Part shown: positions 58,191-64,000 of the stretch, piece by piece
How the letters are laid out: each line of letters opens with the position of its first letter
How positions within the stretch are numbered: the stretch's first letter is position 1
Source: Sva-07 sp963717385
GTDB taxonomy: Bacteria; Actinomycetota; Acidimicrobiia; Acidimicrobiales; Ilumatobacteraceae
Assembly: GCA_963717385.1 (NCBI GenBank)
Contig: CAVQWE010000006.1
Location: 1 to 64,000, forward strand
Reading direction: 5' to 3'
DNA: 64,000 nucleotides
Notes under the pieces: generated by a model
The model's input: only the letters and a program-made list of their open reading frames with translations
The model's database searches: none
Told to the model about the DNA's origin: nothing
Position numbers and translations under genes: made by a program

Positions 58191-60863
58191 GCAACGCTGA
58201 CCAACCCTCTGTGATCAGGGAGGCGTTCGTCGCCCACTACCCGTTCCCCCTCGATCGATTCCAGACCGAGTCGTTCGACGCACTCGATCGTGGTGAGCAC
58301 GTCGTGGTCGCCGTACCGACGGGGAGCGGCAAGACCGTCGTCGCCGAGTACGGCATCGCAGCAGCCCGCCACGACTCCAAGCGAGCGTTCTACACCGCCC
58401 CGGTCAAGGCGCTGTCGAACCAGAAGTACCGCGATCTGGTCGCGATCCACGGCGAGAACGACGTCGGCCTCCTCACCGGAGACAATTCGATCAACGGTGA
58501 TGCGCCCATCGTGGTGATGACCACCGAGGTGCTGCGCAACATGATCTACGGGCGCTCGAGCCTGCTGCACGACCTCGGCCTGGTCGTGCTCGACGAAGTG
58601 CACTTCTTGCAGGACTCGTACCGCGGGCCGGTCTGGGAGGAGGTGATGATCCACCTGCCGCAACACGTGAGGTTGGTGTGTCTGTCGGCGACGGTCAGCA
58701 ACGTCGACGAACTCGCCGAGTGGATCACCACGGTTCGGGGTCCAACGGCGTCGATCGTCGAGCGGCAGCGCCCGGTTCGCCTCGACAACGAATACCTGGT
58801 GGCCGACCGGACCAACGACCGCTTGCGGATGCTGCCGGTCTTCGTCGACGGGCACCTGAACCGCGACGCAGTGCAACTCGACGAAGCAGCCGTCCGCGGT
58901 CGGCCACGACGTGGCGAGCACCAGTCACGGCATCGCAACGACAAGGGTTCTGGCCGCAAGGTGCTCGCCCCGCCCAACCGGGTCGAGACCGTCGAGCTAC
59001 TCGAACGTCGCCGTCTGTTGCCGGCGATCTTCTTCATCTTCAGCCGGGCTCAATGTGACGCGGCAGCGAAAGCCTGCGTCGACGCCGGGCTCGACCTGGT
59101 CGATGCCGGTGAGCGCGCGGCGATCCGCACGATCATCGACACCCGACTCGGCGGGATCGACGATGCCGACCTCGAGGTGCTCGGCTTCCGACAGTTCGTC
59201 GCTCAACTCGAGTGTGGCATCGCAGCGCACCACGCTGGCATGGTGCCGCCGATGAAGGAAGTCGTCGAAGCCTGCTTCGTCGAAGGTCTGGTCAAGGTGG
59301 TGTTCGCCACTGAAACGCTTGCTGTCGGTATCAACATGCCGGCCAGAACCGTCGTGATCGAGAAGCTCACCAAGTTCACCGGCGAGCACCACGAACGCCT
59401 CACGCCGGGGCAGTACACGCAGCTGACCGGTCGAGCGGGCCGTCGCGGCATCGACGACCTCGGTACAGCTGTGGTGTTGTGGTCGCCGTGGGTACGGTTC
59501 GACGAAGTCGCAGAACTCGCTGGGAGCTCGTCGTTCCACCTCCGGTCGGCGTTCCGCCCGACGTACAACATGGCCGCAAATCTGGTGCGCACCTACACCA
59601 ACGACGAGGCGCACCGTCTGCTGAACCTCTCCTTCGCCCAGTATCAGGCCGACCGCGACGTGGTGCGACTCGAAGCGCGACCTCGAACGGCGACGGCTCG
59701 CAGCGAAGGATCTCCGAGCGGCCGCCCACAGCGAACTCGGCGACATCGACCAGTACCGAGCGCTACGAGCACGCGAGCAGGACGATCGCAGCGCCGGGCG
59801 TGCCGAGCAACGCAGCGAGATCGCCGATGCCATGGCGACGATGCGCCCGGGGGCGGTACTCCACGTCGCAAAGGGAACCTACAAGGGCCCAGCGGCGCTG
59901 GTGGCCAGCGCCAACCGCAAGGGCGGTCTCCGCCTCACCCTGGTCACCAAAGCGGCCAAAACGGTGTACCTCACCGCCGAGGATTTCAACGAACCTCCCC
60001 GACGGCTCGGCAACATCTCACTGCCGTCAACGTATGCGCCGAACCGCAAGGACTACCGCAACGACGTGGCCCGGCGGCTCCGTAGTCTGAAAGAGCAGCC
60101 CACGCCCAGTACGAAACGCCGCCGTCAACGCGATGGGGCCTTGGCCGATCGCCACCCCGTGGCCCACGACCCGGATCTGCGCATCAAGCTGCACGCAGCG
60201 GCGCAGGCCGACCGGATCGAGCGCGAGATCGCCGATCTCGAACGCAGGGTCAGTGGCAAGAACAGCTCACTTGCGACCGAGTTCGATCGGGTCCTCGACG
60301 TGTTGACCACCTACGGCCATCTCGATCGAGGGTCGTGGACGCTCACCGAATCGGGTGAACTGCTCGCACGCACGTTCCACGAATCCGATCTGTTGGTGGC
60401 CGAAATCGTCCGCTCCGGCGTGTTGGACGGGATCGGCGCCGCCGACCTCGCAGCGCTCGTGTCCACCGTGGTCTACGAGCACCGCAGTTCCGACGCACCA
60501 CCTGCACCATGGTTCTCCTCCGACGACATTCGTCAGCGTTGGCGCACGCTCGCAGCCATCAGTGAGGATCTGCGCGCAACAGAACGCTCCGTGGGCCTCG
60601 CCGAGCATCGCCCGCCCGATCCCACCTTCGCCGCGAGCGCCCACGCCTGGGTGGCGGGGGAGCGGTTCGCCGAGGTCGTGGGCGACGACGAACTCACTGG
60701 TGGCGACTTCGTCCGCACGACCAAACAGCTGATCGACCTGCTGCGCCAATTGGCCATCATCGCGCCGGATCACCAGACACGGCGCGCGGCTGCTGCGGCG
60801 GCCGATGCCGCATTCCGCGGCGTCGTGGCAGACAGTGCAGCCCCCACACCCGTCGCACCGTGA
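58187..60863 (+). CDS. helY: Ski2/Mtr4-like DEAD/DEAH helicase HelY (one frame break)
   Basis: About 891 residues corrected. FPLDRFQTESFDAL (Q-like motif), Walker A VAVPTGSGKT (42-50), LTGDNSINGDAPIVVMTTEVLRNM, DEVH box LVVLDEVHFL, LSATVSN, helicase C with GIAAHHAGMVPPMKE, VFATETLAVGINMPARTVVIEKL and QLTGRAGRRGID. C-terminal DSHCT-like domain. Break at 59675: removing one G gives RLERDLERRRLAAKD into the second frame. Synteny with mycobacterial tatC-helY supports the name. GTGA overlap with the next gene. Confidence 0.92.
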
Positions 60864-61483
60864 CCATCAGGCCCGGCGATCCGTGGGCCCGGCAGGTGCC
60901 TCGGCCCGACGGCCTCCGCACGGTCGACAGCGACCGTGCCGTGGTCGAGGCGTTGGCCGACAGCGCTCACGCTCCCGTGGCGGTCGGGAGCGGCGATTTG
61001 GCCCGCACGCTCGGAGTCGGCACCACGAGCGGCCGCCAGCCGCGACGCGACACGATGAACGAGCTGCCGATCGATCTCGTCACGGTCACGCTCGACGACG
61101 GCGCACCGCACACGGCGTGCGCTCACGTCGTCGCACGTTCGCCATGGCACCGCGGCTCGTGGTGGCGAGGGCCGATCCTCGCCGTGATGAACGCCGAGTT
61201 CATCGGCGACTGGGACGTCGCTCCTCGGGGCCACCCCAACGATGGCCGAGTCGAGGTGTTCGAGGTCGACCCCTCCATGTCGCTACGTGACCGACTTGCC
61301 GCGCGCCGGCGGCTGCGGTCTGGCGGGCACATCCCGCACCCCCACATCACGACTCGATCGGTACGCACGCGCACCTGGACGTTCCCGCACCAGCTCGACG
61401 TGATCGTCGACGGCGATGCAATCGGTCGTGCGACGACGATCACGGTCACGGTCGTACCCGATGCAGCAGTCGTGTACGCATGA
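60860..61483 (+). CDS. Unknown protein (possible diacylglycerol-kinase-like C-terminal fold)
   Basis: 207 residues. The first 70 residues are a loose alpha/beta part (RAVVEALADSAHAPVAVGSGDLARTLGV). The second part, with MNAEFIGDWDVAPRGHPNDGRVEVFEV and the late QLDVIVDGDAIGRATTITVTVVP, resembles the C-terminal domain of lipid/DAG kinases (YegS-like), but the GGDGT ATP-binding motif of that family is missing. If related, it would not be an ordinary kinase. Coupled to helY by a GTGA overlap. Confidence 0.5.
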   Translation: MTIRPGDPWARQVPRPDGLRTVDSDRAVVEALADSAHAPVAVGSGDLARTLGVGTTSGRQPRRDTMNELPIDLVTVTLDDGAPHTACAHVVARSPWHRGSWWRGPILAVMNAEFIGDWDVAPRGHPNDGRVEVFEVDPSMSLRDRLAARRRLRSGGHIPHPHITTRSVRTRTWTFPHQLDVIVDGDAIGRATTITVTVVPDAAVVYA

Positions 61484-61567
61484 ACGTCGCCTGATCCACT
61501 GAACCCCTGCTCAGAGCACCCGACAGATCCCGGACCGCAGCGTCGGCGGGTCGTAGAGTGTTCGATC

Positions 61568-63169
61568 GTGGCTGTGTACGTCCCCGAGTCCTTCACCGCG
61601 GACGAAGCCGATGTGCTGCGCCGCTACTTCACCAACCTCGACGGGCCGGTGTTCGCGCTGGTCAACCTGCCCGAGGTGGTCAAGGGGGCGCTGTTCGCCC
61701 GCTACAGCCGCAGCCACAAGTCGCTTCGGCGACTGTTCCTCGACGAGTTCGTCGGCGACCTCGACGTCAGCGGCGACCACTCCGTCGACGCAACGATCGG
61801 CCTCGATCGCGCCGAAGAGCTCTACCAGCGCGTGTTCTTCGACTACGGCGACGATTCGGTCGCCCAGCTCGGTGGGGTCCACCTCGCTTGCGAACAAGCC
61901 TCGAATCTGCTCACCAAGATCCTCGAGTGGGGGCGGTTGATGAGCTATCTCGAGCAGAGCACCCGCTACATCGCCTACGACGCCCGACTCGGTGGGCGCT
62001 ATCGCTACTACCGCGACCCGGCGGTGCTGTCGAGCCCGCTCGGCACTCGCTATGTCGGCGATCTCGATCGGATCTTCGACTCGTACAGCCGCAGTGTCGA
62101 TCTCGTGACCGAGCATGTCCGATCCACCGTCGAGCGCGGCCCCGACGACAGCGAATTCGTCTACCGCACCGCGACTCGGGCCAAGGCACTCGACGCCGTG
62201 CGCGGCATCCTGCCGGCAGCCGCAACGTCCAACGTCGGCATCTACGGCACCGGGCAAGCATTCGAGGCGCTGCTGTTGCGTATGCGCTCGAACCCGCTTC
62301 CCGAGTCGCGCGAGTACGCCGACTTGATGCTGCACGAGTTGCGCAAGGTCATTCCCAGCTTCCTGCGTCGTGTCGACCTCCCCGAACGTGGAGGCCGCTG
62401 GAGCGACTACTTGGCCGCCACCAGAGACGACACTGCTGCGCTTGTCGGTGAGTTGTTCGGATCGACCCCGGTCGAGCCCGCTGCCGAGGTCGAGTTGGTC
62501 GACTTCGATCCCGAAGCCGAGGACAAGCTGCTCGCGGCGATCTGTTATTCGCACTCCACGCTGCCCGAGCATCAACTCATCGAGCGTGTTCGATCGCTCG
62601 GCGTCGACGAACGAGTGGCACTCATCAGGGCATACGTGGGCGAGCGCGAGAATCGCCGCCACAAGCCAGGACGGGCCTTCGAACGCTCGTTCTACCGCTT
62701 CGACGTGCTGAGCGACTACGGAGCGTTCAGAGACATGCAGCGCCACCGGATGCTGACCATCGAGTGGCAGCGGCTCACACCCAACCACGGCTACACCCGG
62801 CCCGAACTCGTCAACGAGGCAGGTCTGGGCAACGATTTCGACGAAGCGATGGAACGGTCGGCGTCGCTGTACGACGCATTGCAATCGGAGTTCCCGCAAC
62901 AGGCGTCGTATGCGGTCTCGATGGCTTACCGGATGCGCTACGTCATGCAGTTCAATGCCCGAGAAGCAATCCACATGCTCGAGCTGCGGTCGTCGCCACA
63001 AGGCCATCCGTCCTATCGCCGTGTGGCGCTGGACATGCATCGGCTCATCTCCGAGCGGGCGGGTCACCACGCCATCGCAGCCGCGATGAGCCACATGACC
63101 ACCGAGGCCCCCGAACTCGAACGACTCGAGTCCGAGCGTCGTGCTGAAGCACGCCGCAGCGACGGTTGA
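61568..63169 (+). CDS. Tandem-duplicated ThyX-like protein
   Basis: 533 residues, two ThyX-like halves. ThyX makes dTMP from dUMP with FAD and folate and carries the motif RHR-x2-S-x-NE-x-S-x-RY. N-half positions 121-134 read WGRLMSYLEQSTRY: it keeps S126, E129, S131, R133 and Y134 but lacks RHR. C-half 392-405 reads RHRMLTIEWQRLTP: it keeps RHR but lacks the rest. The N-half also has RGILPAAATSNVGIYG, the C-half FNAREAIHMLELRSS. A standard ThyX is 220-250 residues. GTG start. Whether it is a thymidylate synthase or a related flavoenzyme is open. Confidence 0.85.
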   Translation: MAVYVPESFTADEADVLRRYFTNLDGPVFALVNLPEVVKGALFARYSRSHKSLRRLFLDEFVGDLDVSGDHSVDATIGLDRAEELYQRVFFDYGDDSVAQLGGVHLACEQASNLLTKILEWGRLMSYLEQSTRYIAYDARLGGRYRYYRDPAVLSSPLGTRYVGDLDRIFDSYSRSVDLVTEHVRSTVERGPDDSEFVYRTATRAKALDAVRGILPAAATSNVGIYGTGQAFEALLLRMRSNPLPESREYADLMLHELRKVIPSFLRRVDLPERGGRWSDYLAATRDDTAALVGELFGSTPVEPAAEVELVDFDPEAEDKLLAAICYSHSTLPEHQLIERVRSLGVDERVALIRAYVGERENRRHKPGRAFERSFYRFDVLSDYGAFRDMQRHRMLTIEWQRLTPNHGYTRPELVNEAGLGNDFDEAMERSASLYDALQSEFPQQASYAVSMAYRMRYVMQFNAREAIHMLELRSSPQGHPSYRRVALDMHRLISERAGHHAIAAAMSHMTTEAPELERLESERRAEARRSDG

Positions 63170-63303
63170 GTCGCCGCTGGCAGCCACCGTGCACCACCGC
63201 TACTGTGACGCCTGTCACACCGGCGGTCTCTCGGTCGGGCAGTCCACCAGGCCTATGCTCCCGCCGCAACCCCCCATACGCATGACGAGACCGAAACGAC
63301 GAG

Positions 63304-63789
63304 ATGGCTGACGACGAGATCACCGAACCCGACGACACCCTCGACGAGGAGACCGACGAGGAAGAGACCGACGAAGTCGACGACGACGACATCGATCTCG
63401 ATGACGACGTCCCCGCGGACGATGACGACGATGACGACGCGGCCGATGACGACGACGACGAAGAAGACGCGGCAGCCGCAGCGCCGCGCACCAAACGCAA
63501 GAAGCGGTCGTCTGACGATGACGATGACGATGACGACGACGAACTCCTCACCGACGACGACGTCGAAGAGGATCTCGACAAGATCCTGAAAGATCGCATG
63601 GTCGCCGCTGACGACGACGATGACGACGATGACGACGACGACGAACCGGAAGTGCGTGGCGAGGGTGGCGAACGGCTCCAGCCCAAGCAGCAGGACGAGC
63701 AGCTGTGCTCATCGTGTTTCCTCCTGGTGAAGACCAGCGCGCCGAACTGCCCCGTCGGCGATGACGACTGCCCCATCTTCTCGTCCTGA
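63304..63789 (+). CDS. DUF4193-like acidic protein with C-terminal Cys cluster
   Basis: 161 residues. Residues 1-125 are mostly Asp and Glu with runs of up to 11 Asp, broken by a basic patch PRTKRKKRSS. The end matches DUF4193 of actinobacteria: LQPKQQDEQLCSSCFLLVK, then C149 and C156, a probable zinc-binding CxxC...C...C site. DUF4193 is usually about 100 residues and less acidic. Function unknown. The 134-base upstream gap (63170-63303) shows no other gene. It overlaps the following gene by 29 bases. Confidence 0.8.
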   Translation: MADDEITEPDDTLDEETDEEETDEVDDDDIDLDDDVPADDDDDDDAADDDDDEEDAAAAAPRTKRKKRSSDDDDDDDDDELLTDDDVEEDLDKILKDRMVAADDDDDDDDDDDEPEVRGEGGERLQPKQQDEQLCSSCFLLVKTSAPNCPVGDDDCPIFSS

Positions 63790-64000
63790 CCCGACGCCGC
63801 AGCCGCTCGCGAGACTCGTCGAGCTGGCGTTGGTGGTGCCGGTCGAGATCAGCGGTCGGCTGATCGAAGCCGTGCCTGCTGTCGCCGACAAGGTGCCGCC
63901 AGCTGCCGAGCGTGTGCGCAGAGAGATCGTGCTCGCTCGCTTCCTTGGAAAGCTGGCGGTCGATCAGGGCCTCCGCGAGCTGCGCTCGCGGCTCGCTCCA
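63761..64000 (+). CDS. Unknown protein, 3' truncated by window end
   Basis: An open frame of 80 codons from ATG 63761 to the last base (MTTAPSSRPDPTPQPLARLVELALVV onward), too short to be closed here. The first 14 residues lie inside the DUF4193-like gene. It is helical, Arg/Ala/Leu/Val-rich, with LARFLGKLAVDQGLRELRSRLA at the end. No family recognised. Confidence 0.45.
   Translation, partial: MTTAPSSRPDPTPQPLARLVELALVVPVEISGRLIEAVPAVADKVPPAAERVRREIVLARFLGKLAVDQGLRELRSRLAP

Noticed and set aside
63418..63650. Repeated GAC/GAT triplets resembling a short repeat array
   Set aside because: In-frame aspartate codons of the acidic protein; no spacers, so not a CRISPR array.

Overview
The window is a high-GC bacterial chromosome segment, most likely from an actinobacterium of the class Acidimicrobiia (Ilumatobacter-like; genus-level placement is my judgement from the 16S, not a database result). 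The evidence is an actinobacterial Pup-proteasome locus, start/stop overlaps (ATGA, GTGA) between most co-directional genes, frequent GTG starts, and a complete 16S-23S-5S operon with no tRNA in its spacers. I found no CRISPR array, insertion sequence, prophage or tRNA gene.

Layout. 0-4 kb: 3' end of argH, a 3-methyladenine glycosylase, two convergent/divergent unknown-family genes, and tyrS. 4-9.5 kb: rRNA operon with leader, boxA-like sites, a 23S processing stem and a terminator. 9.6-16.4 kb: a co-directional run with a TPR-like protein, Nudix hydrolase, rarA, two small membrane-associated proteins, glcD, glcE and a phosphotransferase. 16.4-23.9 kb: aldehyde dehydrogenase, Nei-type glycosylase, glcF, a glycogen-synthase-like glycosyltransferase, a LOG-family protein, and a membrane-anchored sulfite-oxidase-like molybdoenzyme. 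23.9-30.3 kb: transketolase and transaldolase, a serine beta-lactamase-fold hydrolase, the Ni-superoxide dismutase with its maturation protease, and a TetR regulator. 30.4-39.3 kb: an ADP-forming acyl-CoA synthetase, tandem PBP4-type carboxypeptidases, a LON-domain protein, small membrane proteins, and a tRNA T-loop modification set (TtuB-like sulfur carrier, TtuA-like thiolase, TrmI). 39.3-42.6 kb: a TetR/MMPL efflux pair and a ferredoxin.

42.7-61 kb holds the Pup-proteasome system: ARC/Mpa ATPase, Dop, Pup, PrcB, PrcA and, further on, PafA. Embedded in it are a 5-oxoproline-utilisation set (pxpA, an amidohydrolase, pxpB, pxpC), and after PafA come lepB, a GDPD, tatB, tatC and a HelY-type helicase. 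PafA conjugates Pup, Dop prepares and removes it, and Mpa threads tagged substrates into PrcBA. The window ends with a tandem-duplicated ThyX-like protein whose signature motif is divided between its halves, an extremely acidic DUF4193-like protein and a truncated gene.

Caution. From about 19 kb onward roughly 23 single-base frame breaks interrupt otherwise intact, often core genes (mpa, prcA, glcF, pxpA and others). Most need removal of one surplus base. This looks like residual sequencing/assembly error rather than gene decay, so I annotate these as continuous genes and give each break position.
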